The position numbers and the translations under genes were made by a program. The notes beneath the pieces are model-generated. The model had not been told where the DNA came from and did no database searches. It saw nothing but the letters and a program-made list of their open reading frames with translations. A stretch of DNA of 8,226 nucleotides, from contig NBLG01000033.1 in the NCBI GenBank assembly GCA_002084435.1, positions 1 to 8,226 of the forward strand, read 5' to 3'. Below, piece after piece: positions 1-7,508 of this stretch (position 1 is the first letter of the stretch; each line of letters opens with the position of its first letter). Source of the DNA: Tenericutes bacterium 4572_104 (lineage in GTDB: Bacteria; Bacillota_I; Bacilli_A; Izemoplasmatales; UBA5603).

Positions 1-225
1 ACAATATTGGTAAGTTTAATTTTAGCATTTTCAGTTAATGTCATTTTATTACCAGAAGCAGGATTATCTCCTATAGTTAATAAAATATTTGCTGGAATAG
101 TAATTTCTTTAGGTTCAAATGTTTTGCATGATATTTCTAAAATGGTAAGTGAAATGAAAAATGTTTTAAAAGCAACTAATGAATTAAAAGTATTACAGTA
201 TGAAAAGTTTGAAGAAGCAGAATAA
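1..225 (+). CDS. Small phage membrane protein, 5' end outside window
   Basis: The reading frame is open from the first base (ACA ATA TTG GTA) and ends at TAA 223-225, giving at least 74 residues. A TTG at position 7 has no ribosome binding site visible within the window, so the real start most likely lies upstream. Two hydrophobic segments are visible: roughly residues 2-19 (VSLILAFSVNVILL) and roughly 28-42 (FAGIVISLGSNVL). They are followed by a charged, helical C-terminus. The GSN-x-x-HD motif after the second segment resembles a family of small phage membrane proteins that have two helices and end in GSN-x-IHD, often encoded beside terminase or portal genes. Their function is unknown, and some are loosely called holin-like. 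The portal gene starts 28 bases downstream, so the two are probably co-transcribed. The membrane assignment is fairly secure, the function is not. Confidence 0.7.
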   Translation, partial: TILVSLILAFSVNVILLPEAGLSPIVNKIFAGIVISLGSNVLHDISKMVSEMKNVLKATNELKVLQYEKFEEAE

Positions 226-238
226 TTAAAAATAATAA

Positions 239-244
239 TTGGAG
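239..244 (+). promoter_or_regulatory. Ribosome binding site of the portal gene
   Basis: GGAG at 241-244 sits 9 bases before the ATG at 254. The in-frame TTG at 239 overlaps this Shine-Dalgarno sequence, so it cannot be the start codon. This fixes the portal start at 254. Confidence 0.75.
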
Positions 245-253
245 TTGTTAAAA

Positions 254-1855
254 ATGAAGTTACTAAATAATATAAGAAACTTATTTATAAGAGAGCGTGA
301 AAATGAAAGCAATATTAGAAAAGCTATCACTGACGCATCTAATAAAACAAGAGAAATTGCAGAAAATATAATAAAAAAAGTAACCTTCGGAATATTTAAT
401 GGTTCTCCAGATGATTTTGAAGCTCCACCTATCGACCTTAACATTTTAACTGCTGCTTATGATGTAGATAGTTATGTTAGACAAGCAGTAGATAAATATG
501 TAGACCAACTTTTTAAAGAAGGTTATAAAATTTATGGTAAAAATCCTGATGCAGTAGATTATATAAAAAAACGTCTTGATTATATGGCTGAAATAACAGA
601 AATACCAACAGAGATTTTTTTCACAGGTATAGCTGAAGATATAGTTAAATATGGAAATTGCTTTTTAACTAAAGTTAGATCAAGTGAAGATGGTCATCAA
701 CATCCAGAATTAAAAGTTGAGGGATACTATGAAGATGAACCAATAGCAGGGTATTTCTTTATGAATGCAGGTACAGTAACTATATTAAGAGATAGTTTCG
801 GTATAACAAAAAAATATAAGCAAACTACTTCTGAAGAAGAGAAAGATTTTCCTAGAGAAGATATAATACATTTTTACTACAAGAGAGAAAAAGGAGAAGC
901 TTTCGGCAAATCTTTTTTAATACCTGTATTAGATGATGTTAGAGCTTTAAGAGAAGTAGAACAAAACATGTTGAGAATGGTTCATAAAAACATAAACCCA
1001 TTTCATCATGTTCAAGTTGGGACAAAGGATTTACCAGGAACAGAAGCAGAAGTAGAATTGGTAAAAGCTGAAATAGAAAATATGGAAACTGATGGAGGAC
1101 TTGTTACAACTGAAAGAGTTAATATTAAACCCATTGCATCTGATCAAGTTATTCAAGCGAAACCATATCTTGAATATTTAGAAAACAGAATATTCACAGG
1201 CACTGGTATTCCAGCCATTATGTTTGGTCGTGGAGATACTGCCAATCGTTCTACCGGAGATTCTATGACAAGCGAAATGTCAGATAGAATAAAAGCTATT
1301 CAAAAAACAATCGAATCATCTGTATATGAAAAAATTATTAAAGAATTATTACTAGAAGGTGGATACGATCCTATTATAAATCCAGAAGAAAAGGTTGTTT
1401 TCCAATTCAACGAAAATGATATGGATTCTAAAATAAAAACAGATAACCATATTACTTTCTTATTTGAACATGGAATAATTACAGAAGATGAAGCTAGACA
1501 AGAATTAGGTAGAGATCCTATTCAAGATGCAGATAGAGAAAAATTACATTATAACCTTATTGGTAATAATGAAGGCAATGATGAAACTGATAATAAAAAC
1601 GAACCAAAAAATCAACATTCAAAAGATAACAAAGAGGAAGAAATAATAAAAATATTCAATTATGCGAAAAAAAATAAAAAAAATAATGCTAAAAATATCA
1701 TTCAGTTGAAAAAGCAAGTAAATATAATATTGAAAGGTGAAAAGGCAAATGAAATATCCAAAGTATTTAATAGATTAGAAAAAACATTAAATAATGGAAG
1801 TGATTTTGAAACTTCGCTAGATATTTATCGAAAAGTAATTTTAAAATTTATTTAA
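254..1855 (+). CDS. Phage portal protein
   Basis: This 533-residue protein should form the dodecameric ring at one capsid vertex. DNA is packaged and ejected through that ring, and it seeds prohead assembly. Typical portal features are visible. There is an N-terminal helical region with YDVDSYVRQAVDKYVDQLF. A YGNCFL segment precedes the beta-rich wing. The hallmark stretch around residues 217-240 reads FGKSFLIPVLDDVRALREVE, followed by an MVHKNINPFH segment. GTGIPAIMFGRGD at about 316-328 is also characteristic. The last ~95 residues (from about 438) are rich in Asn, Lys and Glu, low in complexity and predicted helical, beyond the usual portal core. ATG 254 was chosen because the upstream in-frame TTG lies inside the ribosome binding site. 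The gene order portal, protease, capsid supports the call. The family match is from memory of portal patterns, not from a search. Confidence 0.92.
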   Translation: MKLLNNIRNLFIRERENESNIRKAITDASNKTREIAENIIKKVTFGIFNGSPDDFEAPPIDLNILTAAYDVDSYVRQAVDKYVDQLFKEGYKIYGKNPDAVDYIKKRLDYMAEITEIPTEIFFTGIAEDIVKYGNCFLTKVRSSEDGHQHPELKVEGYYEDEPIAGYFFMNAGTVTILRDSFGITKKYKQTTSEEEKDFPREDIIHFYYKREKGEAFGKSFLIPVLDDVRALREVEQNMLRMVHKNINPFHHVQVGTKDLPGTEAEVELVKAEIENMETDGGLVTTERVNIKPIASDQVIQAKPYLEYLENRIFTGTGIPAIMFGRGDTANRSTGDSMTSEMSDRIKAIQKTIESSVYEKIIKELLLEGGYDPIINPEEKVVFQFNENDMDSKIKTDNHITFLFEHGIITEDEARQELGRDPIQDADREKLHYNLIGNNEGNDETDNKNEPKNQHSKDNKEEEIIKIFNYAKKNKKNNAKNIIQLKKQVNIILKGEKANEISKVFNRLEKTLNNGSDFETSLDIYRKVILKFI

Positions 1856-1865
1856 CGCACAATTG

Positions 1866-1873
1866 AAAGGAGG
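1866..1873 (+). promoter_or_regulatory. Ribosome binding site of the protease-scaffold gene
   Basis: AAAGGAGG at 1866-1873 lies 10 bases before ATG 1884, just after the portal stop codon at 1853-1855. The in-frame TTG at 1863 overlaps this site, so the true start is ATG 1884. Confidence 0.85.
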
Positions 1874-1883
1874 AATAAAAATA

Positions 1884-3335
1884 ATGAAAAGAATCAAAAT
1901 GAAAGTTACTGATGAAAACGGTAAAACGTTTGAAATAGAAGATTTAGAATCGTTGAAAATAGAACCATTAACTGATTCAGAAGGAAACTATTCTATTGAC
2001 AGTATAACTGATGCAAATGGAGAAAAAATAAAAATTGCTGAACTTAAAGATAGTAATGAAGGAAATTTACCTAGTTCTATTTTCATTCATCTAGAAGCTA
2101 CGCATAGTGGCAAAAATTTAAACTTTGGTATTTATCCAGAGGAGAGTTTAGCTAAAGACCATAAAACATATTTAGAAGATTTTTCTAAACCACTTCTAAA
2201 AAATCATGATACTAATTCTGAACCTTTAGGTCGTGTTGTTGAAACTGACTTTGGAGATAGTGTAATTTCCGAAGGCAAAAAAGCAGTTAAACTTAAAATA
2301 CAAGTTACTGATAGCGATGCAATTCAAAAGTTCATTGATGGAAGATACAAAACTTTTTCTATTGGAGCTAGTGCAGATACTATCACTTGCGATTTATGTA
2401 AGGCTAAAATTCTGAGTAATGGAGTATTTAATTTTTGCGGACATTGGAAAGGTGAAACTTATGATGTAGCTGTAGAAGGAAGTGAAGCAACTGAAAAGAA
2501 AACAGCATATTGGCAATATGAAGATATGTATTTCAGTGAAATTTCAGTAGTTAACAATCCGGCTGATCGTAATGCTCAAATAACTAAAATTGAAATTGAT
2601 GATTCAACTCAAGATAGTGTTAAAACAAATACAAAAGATTCTAAACAAAAAATGATTGATTTAATAAATAATTCTGAAAATGATGATGATTTATTAAAAA
2701 TGATTACAGATAGTATTTCTAATGCTGAAGCTGAAAAAGAAGATGCAGATGATACTACAACTGATGAAGACACTTCTACTGATGATGCTTCTACTAAAGA
2801 TGATAATGATTCAACTGATGACACTACAACTGATAGTGAAGAAGAAACAATCGAATCTCTAAAAGATAGCATAACAGAACTCGAAACGAAAGTTGAAGAT
2901 TTGAAAGCTGAAAATAAAATACTTAAAGATGAAATCGAAAGTCTTAAAGAAAAATTGAGTGATAAAGAAGAAGAAAATTCTGAATTAACTACTGACAAAC
3001 AAATTCTTGAAGCAGAGAACGAAGTTGTTTTAGATAAACTATCATCATTTGCAAAGAAAATCAAAAACCAATTAGAAAATAGATTATTGGATTTGAAAGT
3101 AATGACAAGTGATGTTGAAGTAACAGATGAAAAAAGAAGTAAAATTGTTAAAGAAATTAAAAATATGTCTATCGATGAAATGTCTACTGAAATAGAAGGG
3201 TTAAAGAAAAAAATTAAACCAAAGAAATTAAGTGACAATACAATCGGTAAGAACAATGGTGAAAACGTAGAAACTATTGTTGACAAAAACAAAAATGTAA
3301 CAATGGGAGATTTTTTAGAAGATATTATTAATTAA
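1884..3335 (+). CDS. Prohead maturation protease fused to scaffold-like coiled coil
   Basis: This 483-residue protein combines two assembly roles. The N-terminal half resembles the herpesvirus/HK97-type prohead serine proteases. LLKNHDTNSEPLGRV supplies a candidate catalytic His108, TFSIGAS a candidate Ser159, and SEISVVNNPADRNA a candidate acidic residue Glu219 in the usual position of the third triad member. Between Ser and Glu lies a Cys/His cluster (Cys169-x2-Cys172-x12-Cys185-Gly-His187) that looks like a small zinc-binding ribbon. Residues ~280-322 form an Asp/Thr/Ser/Glu-rich linker. Residues ~323-395 are heptad-like (IESLKDSITELETKVEDL) and should form a coiled coil, followed by a charged helical C-terminus. 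No separate scaffold gene exists before the capsid gene, so the C-terminus is inferred to be the scaffold, removed during maturation. The gene sits 28 bases after the portal stop. The protease call is strong, the scaffold role is inference. Confidence 0.88.
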   Translation: MKRIKMKVTDENGKTFEIEDLESLKIEPLTDSEGNYSIDSITDANGEKIKIAELKDSNEGNLPSSIFIHLEATHSGKNLNFGIYPEESLAKDHKTYLEDFSKPLLKNHDTNSEPLGRVVETDFGDSVISEGKKAVKLKIQVTDSDAIQKFIDGRYKTFSIGASADTITCDLCKAKILSNGVFNFCGHWKGETYDVAVEGSEATEKKTAYWQYEDMYFSEISVVNNPADRNAQITKIEIDDSTQDSVKTNTKDSKQKMIDLINNSENDDDLLKMITDSISNAEAEKEDADDTTTDEDTSTDDASTKDDNDSTDDTTTDSEEETIESLKDSITELETKVEDLKAENKILKDEIESLKEKLSDKEEENSELTTDKQILEAENEVVLDKLSSFAKKIKNQLENRLLDLKVMTSDVEVTDEKRSKIVKEIKNMSIDEMSTEIEGLKKKIKPKKLSDNTIGKNNGENVETIVDKNKNVTMGDFLEDIIN

Positions 3336-3353
3336 AAAAAGGAGTGAAAAAAC

Positions 3354-4553
3354 ATGGCAATGTTTGAAGGAAGAAATAAAAATGTTGGAAGTCGTTCTAA
3401 TACACATTTAGTGTTATCTGGACATGCATCACCTGCTCAAAAATATTTATTAGATAGAACTTTTTTAGCAGATTCAATGAAAACAGTTACACCTGGCGGA
3501 GTATTATTTGAGTATGCGTATGGTGGAGCTAGACAAACAGAGGTAACAATTCCAAAAGGAAGATTTGTATCAGCTGGTAAATCTATTGAAGATTTAACAA
3601 CAGGTAAATTTTACCCAGTGTTAACATTACCAGGAATGGTTAATGTTAAACATGGTATCGGAATGGTTCCTTACAATATTACAAAAGATTATTTACAAGA
3701 TGATAAGTTTGGTGGTAATCAACCATCTATTATCACTCAAGAATATGTTGAATTGCCTTATATGCCAGGAGTAGCTGCTTCTACTGATTACTCTATTACT
3801 GGTGTAGTTGATGAAGAAAATAGAATTTCTAAAAACTTAAAAATGCCTTGGGGTGCAGTAATCGGTATGGATGTCAAAATCAACGATTATGTAAAAACTA
3901 CTCCATCTGGAAGATTGACTAAATGGGACCCAACTGCTGATGGTTTCCACGAAATCGTTGGACAAGTTATTGGAGAAGATTTAAATCAAACTCCATTCGG
4001 TTGGTTAGAATGGGCATTAAGAGATGAAGCTACAGTAGGTGGCGGTTCTACATTCGCTAATAACGTAGGAGCATCTAATACATTAGGCGGAAACTATCCT
4101 TACGATGCAGAAATTAAAGAATTCCCACAAATTGATGAAGGTGTATTAGGAAATTCACTTACTAATCCAACTGGATTAAGTGGAATTCATGATGGTTCAG
4201 GTAATTTTCCAGGCTATGGTAAAAATGATACTGTTTATGCTGATATGAAATTAGGTTTTGTACCTAGTGGAGTAGCTGACAATACAATCATGGCTTTCCA
4301 AGCTAAAGATTATGCTGGCGGAAAAATGATTAATGTAATTGAAAGTACTGTTGAAGTTAAAATTGATGGTACAGTTATTGCACCTGAAAGATTTAACGTA
4401 AATGAAAAAGAAGGAATTATTAACATTACATTAACTGCTGCTAATTCTTCTAAAGAAGTAACTGCTACTTATCAAGCTAAGCACTATGGTACTCATGGTT
4501 CATTAGACTTTAAAGGTGTAGTAGGATCATTAAAAGTATTATTACAAAAATAA
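3354..4553 (+). CDS. Phage virion structural protein, probable head decoration protein
   Basis: This 399-residue protein is soluble, glycine-rich and beta-rich, with no signal peptide or membrane segment. AAAGGAG at 3338-3344 supports ATG 3354, although ATG 3360 is also possible. Residues ~167-209 (GAVIGMDVKINDYVKTTPSG, then HEIVGQVIGED) follow the pattern of capsid cement proteins of the DUF2190 kind, in which short beta strands describe a value set early and restored late. Residues ~331-375 (TVEVKIDGTVIAPERF, ITLTAANSSKEVTATYQ) look like a small Ig-like beta sandwich. The gene lies between the protease-scaffold and capsid genes, where decoration proteins are often encoded (as in lambda, where D precedes E). 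A structural role is likely. Decoration of the head is an inference, and I do not firmly recognise the full-length family. Confidence 0.68.
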   Translation: MAMFEGRNKNVGSRSNTHLVLSGHASPAQKYLLDRTFLADSMKTVTPGGVLFEYAYGGARQTEVTIPKGRFVSAGKSIEDLTTGKFYPVLTLPGMVNVKHGIGMVPYNITKDYLQDDKFGGNQPSIITQEYVELPYMPGVAASTDYSITGVVDEENRISKNLKMPWGAVIGMDVKINDYVKTTPSGRLTKWDPTADGFHEIVGQVIGEDLNQTPFGWLEWALRDEATVGGGSTFANNVGASNTLGGNYPYDAEIKEFPQIDEGVLGNSLTNPTGLSGIHDGSGNFPGYGKNDTVYADMKLGFVPSGVADNTIMAFQAKDYAGGKMINVIESTVEVKIDGTVIAPERFNVNEKEGIINITLTAANSSKEVTATYQAKHYGTHGSLDFKGVVGSLKVLLQK

Positions 4554-4567
4554 TAAAATAAAACAAT

Positions 4568-4599
4568 GCCTATATAGAATATTAAAACTCTATATAGGC
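4568..4599 (+). terminator. Perfect 11-bp stem-loop before the capsid gene
   Basis: GCCTATATAGA (4568-4578) pairs perfectly with TCTATATAGGC (4589-4599) around a 10-base loop. It lies in the 78-base gap between the decoration-like gene and the capsid gene, the longest gap in the window. The + strand has no clean T-run after the stem, only TAAATTAATATTTAT, so efficient rho-independent termination is doubtful. Read on the minus strand, the same stem is followed by a T-rich stretch (ATTGTTTTATTTTATT), but no minus-strand gene is present. It may be a leaky terminator, an RNA processing or stabilising hairpin at the 5' end of the capsid message, or an attenuator. The structure is certain, its role is not. 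Confidence 0.45.
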
Positions 4600-4617
4600 T
4601 AAATTAATATTTATCTC

Positions 4618-4624
4618 AAGGAGG
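4618..4624 (+). promoter_or_regulatory. Strong ribosome binding site of the capsid gene
   Basis: AAGGAGG at 4618-4624 is a near-consensus Shine-Dalgarno sequence 7 bases before ATG 4632. This fits the high output needed for a major capsid protein. It lies 18 bases after the preceding hairpin, so the hairpin does not occlude it. Confidence 0.85.
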
Positions 4625-4631
4625 AAATTAA

Positions 4632-5792
4632 ATGAACGTTATAGATTTATTAAAAAACGAAGAAAAAACGTTACAAGATTCTATTAAAAATAAATTAGAA
4701 TTAGGTAAGGAATTAAGTGATCATGAAGTTAGAAATTATAAACTTACTGATGATGATAAAATTGTTCTTGATGCTTTCAAAAGAATTAAGAATGGTGAAA
4801 GAATCAAGGGGTTTGAATTAAAAGACTTTTTAGCTACTCCGCAAGCAAAAGTATTAATACCAAAAGTATTAATTGGAGATTTAGAAAGAGCTGCTGAACC
4901 TGTTTATTTAGCATCAAAGTTCTTCAAAAAAATTAAAATGAAGTCAGGAAATGCAACTTACTTCCCAAGCATTGGTGCAACTAAAGCATACGATGTTGCT
5001 GAAGGTCAAGAGATTCCTCAACAAACTATAGACTGGCAAACATCTAGCAACAACTTAATCAAAGTTGGAAAAGCTGGTGTGCGTTTACAGTTCACTCAAG
5101 AATTAGTAGATGAAGCTGAATGGGATATAGTTAAAATTATGACTGAAGAAGCTGGTAGAGCATTAGCTAGACATAAAGAGCAAAAAGCATTTATTCAAAT
5201 GGCTAGTCATGGCTTTAAAGTATTTGATAACAAAATGCGTGCAGATATTCCAGAAGCTGGAACAACAGGTAGAGATTATGATGACAACTTAAATGATACA
5301 TTATCTATTGATGATTTATTAGATATGCTTATCTCGTTATACAACAATGGTTATACTCCAAGCGATTTATTAGTACATCCATTAGCATGGGTTATGTTTG
5401 CTAAAAATGGTTTAACTGGAGCATTAACTGCAATGACTAACAAAAATGCTAGTCCAGAAAAACCAGATGCATCATTCAAAATCGGACCAGAATCAATGCA
5501 AGGAAGAATTCCATTTGCATTTAATGTTAACTTATCTCCATTCGCTCCAATTAATAAGAAAGCTAGAACATTTGATATGCTTGCTATTGATGGAAACAAT
5601 GTTGGTGTTGAAATTCAAAAAACTAGCGTTAAGCCAGAAGAATTTACAGACCCAGCTAGAGATTTATTAAACTTAAAACTTACTGAACGTTATGGACATG
5701 GTGTATTTGATGATGGTAAAGCTATTGTTTCTGCAAAGAATATTAGTCTTGCTAGATCTTTCCCTCGTGCTGAACGTGTTAAAAACGTATAG
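4632..5792 (+). CDS. Major capsid protein
   Basis: This 386-residue protein is the likely HK97-fold shell subunit. The N-terminal ~65 residues are highly charged and helical (LLKNEEKTLQDSIKNKLELG), like the delta or N-arm regions that phage proteases may trim. LERAAEPVYLASKFF (about 84-98) is typical of the N-arm to core transition. KVGKAGVRLQFTQELVDEAE (about 144-163), followed by a long helix ending in ALARHKEQKAF (about 177-187), matches the spine-helix layout of HK97-like capsid proteins. The C-terminus contains a beta segment leading to ERYGHGVFDDGKAI (about 352-365), also common in this fold. The ribosome binding site is the strongest in the window. The position directly downstream of portal, protease and a decoration-like gene agrees. 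No transmembrane or signal sequence is seen. Whether the N-terminus is cleaved cannot be read from the sequence. Confidence 0.9.
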   Translation: MNVIDLLKNEEKTLQDSIKNKLELGKELSDHEVRNYKLTDDDKIVLDAFKRIKNGERIKGFELKDFLATPQAKVLIPKVLIGDLERAAEPVYLASKFFKKIKMKSGNATYFPSIGATKAYDVAEGQEIPQQTIDWQTSSNNLIKVGKAGVRLQFTQELVDEAEWDIVKIMTEEAGRALARHKEQKAFIQMASHGFKVFDNKMRADIPEAGTTGRDYDDNLNDTLSIDDLLDMLISLYNNGYTPSDLLVHPLAWVMFAKNGLTGALTAMTNKNASPEKPDASFKIGPESMQGRIPFAFNVNLSPFAPINKKARTFDMLAIDGNNVGVEIQKTSVKPEEFTDPARDLLNLKLTERYGHGVFDDGKAIVSAKNISLARSFPRAERVKNV

Positions 5793-5805
5793 AAAGGTGA
5801 ATTAA

Positions 5806-7056
5806 ATGATGAAACTTAGATTGAATACAAGAAAACCTTATAATTATGCTTACTTCGACGAAATCTCAAGACTTCATCTAACAATTACACAACCAACAGG
5901 TATGGTAAAAGAAATGAATAAAAATCTTTTAAAAGCGGTTAAGAAAGAAATCTTAATCGCTTTAGAGGATTCATCTAAAGTTGAGGAAGAAAAAACTTTA
6001 TCAAGTGGTGAGTCTATTATAGATGACGATTCAGAAGAAATCTTATCAAGCGGTGAGTCTATTGTAGATGACGATTCAGAAAAAACTTTATTAGATATTG
6101 TAGATGACGAAAAAAGTGAAGATGACGAAAAAACAAAAGCTAAAACAAAAACTAGTCATGAATTAAATACTAAATCTGTTGAAGGAAATATATTTCTCCT
6201 TAGGAACTTTAGTGGGACAGAAATAGATAAAAATGATTTTAATATTAATTTTTTCGAAAAAGTAAAAACTAAAATGTCATATAAAAATCAAACAATTTAT
6301 TTGCAACCTATTAACCAATTAGAAAAAGAAACTGAGTATATTATATATGTAGCAGATCAAGTTAAAAATTCTATTGATGACTTCTTATTTAAAGATTTAA
6401 TAACAAATTTTAATACATCATATGAATACGAATATAAATCACCTAAAATTATTTTTCCGGAATTTGGACGAATATTAAGAGGTGAGAAGCTATTAATAAA
6501 ATTTTATAATTTAAATAGCAATCCAGAAGCTTACAAAATTGAAATCTCAACGGATAAAATATTTAATAATGTAATTCTTAGTGAAACTATAGAAAACACA
6601 TTAGATGACATAATTGAATTCAAAATTGATGAATATTTAAAAGAAGGGAACTATTATTTAAGAGTAAAAGCTTTAAATGGTTTATATTCTGAAACGATAC
6701 AATTCTTTTCTAAAGATAATGTTTCAAAAGGCGAATTTCTAGGTTCTGAGAACGAATTTGATATAGCTGACAATATCGTAGTAGTAGATGAATTGAGATT
6801 AATAGAAACATTCCCAGAAGATGGGTTTAGTAACGTATCTACTAATCTCAATATAATTTATTTTAAATTTTTAGGCAAACTTACTTTTGAGAATTTTGAT
6901 ATTAATAATTCTAACGTTATCGGTAGATTGATTGATATTAACGACTTATACGATGGTCAATTAGAGCATGGCGACGTACAAGGTAATTGGGAAATTATCT
7001 ATGATCAACGTTATAATCATTCTTATCTTATTTACAATTTAAATGAGGTGATTTAA
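5806..7056 (+). CDS. Phage structural protein with acidic repeats and Ig/FN3-like domains
   Basis: This 416-residue protein probably decorates the head or neck, because it directly follows the capsid gene. The first ~50 residues (YAYFDEISRLHLTITQPTG) form a compact segment that I recall only loosely from proteins encoded after phage capsid genes. Residues ~58-115 are an acidic, low-complexity linker containing a 15-residue tandem repeat (LSSGESI-I/V-DDDSE). Residues ~125-206 resemble a bacterial Ig-like domain of the Big_5 kind (LQPINQLEKETEYIIYVAD ending in F-N-T). Residues ~210-302 resemble an FN3-like domain (KIIFPEFGRI to GNYYLRVKALNG). Residues ~328-416 open like another Big_5 domain (IETFPEDGFSNVSTNLNI) but lack the usual closing strands. 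ATG 5806 and ATG 5809 are both possible: AAAGGTGA at 5793-5800 gives spacing slightly better for the second. The domain calls are pattern-based, the function is inferred. Confidence 0.7.
   Translation: MMKLRLNTRKPYNYAYFDEISRLHLTITQPTGMVKEMNKNLLKAVKKEILIALEDSSKVEEEKTLSSGESIIDDDSEEILSSGESIVDDDSEKTLLDIVDDEKSEDDEKTKAKTKTSHELNTKSVEGNIFLLRNFSGTEIDKNDFNINFFEKVKTKMSYKNQTIYLQPINQLEKETEYIIYVADQVKNSIDDFLFKDLITNFNTSYEYEYKSPKIIFPEFGRILRGEKLLIKFYNLNSNPEAYKIEISTDKIFNNVILSETIENTLDDIIEFKIDEYLKEGNYYLRVKALNGLYSETIQFFSKDNVSKGEFLGSENEFDIADNIVVVDELRLIETFPEDGFSNVSTNLNIIYFKFLGKLTFENFDINNSNVIGRLIDINDLYDGQLEHGDVQGNWEIIYDQRYNHSYLIYNLNEVI
5995..6084 (+). repeat. Two 45-bp tandem coding repeats in acidic linker
   Basis: Two in-frame 45-base units (5995-6039 and 6040-6084) encode TLSSGESIIDDDSEE and ILSSGESIVDDDSEK. 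Within the shared core they differ only by scattered single bases (AGT/AGC, ATA/GTA). A degenerate third copy follows from 6085 (TL, then LDIVDDEKSEDDE). Near identity at the DNA level indicates recent duplication. Confidence 0.9.
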
Positions 7057-7508
7057 TGAGTGGTTTTAATGTAAATTATAATGCCGGTGGTACAGTAGAT
7101 GAAGTTAATAATATAAAAAAGATAGAAAAAATTCAAGGTTTTGCTAGTTTCACTCAACCTTATAATAAGATGATAAAAATTAGTATACCTGGAATTATAG
7201 GTATGCAAGAAATTGAATATCAAACCCCAGATTTTCCTGTTGAAATGTTAGCAATAACAGTAAGTGCAACGGGATATGGAGAAGAAGATTTTTATAATAT
7301 GTATGTCAATGAAGAACTTTGGTTTGACACTTGGTATCTGCAAGAAGTTAAAGAAGGGCTTTTCTTAGGCACTTCAACTTATGTAAAGGTTTTAGAACCA
7401 AACACACCGATTAAAATTGATTTTTTTAATCAAAGTGGTACTGCTAAAACGCTCTATATAGGTTTTAGAACACTTAGAGAACCTGAAAATGAAAATGATA
7501 ATAATTAA
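7056..7508 (+). CDS. Small beta-rich phage structural protein, function unknown
   Basis: This 150-residue protein overlaps the previous stop codon by one base (TAATG at 7054-7058), with GAGGTG at 7045-7050 as ribosome binding site inside the upstream gene. Translational coupling is therefore likely, and the two products may be needed in matched amounts. The N-terminal ~35 residues contain a possible short helix (DEVNNIKKIEKIQ). The rest reads as alternating beta strands: MLAITVSATGYGEEDFYNMY, LFLGTSTYVKVLEPNTPIKI and FFNQSGTAKTLYIGFRTL. This looks like a jelly-roll or Ig-like sandwich of the sort found in phage head, neck and tail appendages. The end (ENENDNN) is acidic and disordered. There is no membrane segment or catalytic motif. 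The structural assignment rests on context and fold pattern. I do not recognise a named family. Confidence 0.55.
   Translation: MSGFNVNYNAGGTVDEVNNIKKIEKIQGFASFTQPYNKMIKISIPGIIGMQEIEYQTPDFPVEMLAITVSATGYGEEDFYNMYVNEELWFDTWYLQEVKEGLFLGTSTYVKVLEPNTPIKIDFFNQSGTAKTLYIGFRTLREPENENDNN

Noticed and set aside
226..444. Minus-strand open frame overlapping the portal start
   Set aside because: It lies wholly opposite the portal start and its own ribosome binding site. The hydrophobic translation comes from reverse reading of A-rich codons.
2609..3292. Long minus-strand open frame of 227 codons, Ser/Phe-rich
   Set aside because: It is the antisense shadow of the acidic coiled-coil region of the protease-scaffold gene. 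Asp/Glu/Lys codons read backwards give Ser/Phe/Leu. It has no ribosome binding site or sensible domain.
5351..5670. Open frames on both strands inside the capsid gene (5351-5599 minus, 5446-5670 plus)
   Set aside because: Both are out-of-frame shadows of the well-supported capsid protein, with no start signals.
5995..6084. CRISPR-like array
   Set aside because: The units are contiguous, in frame and coding, with no spacers.
6654..6851. Minus-strand open frame of 65 codons
   Set aside because: It is antisense to the Ig-like protein gene and has no start signal.
7452..7462. CTCTATATAGG also occurs at 4588-4598 in the hairpin
   Set aside because: An 11-base match in AT-rich DNA, here within coding sequence and without the second stem arm. 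Likely chance.
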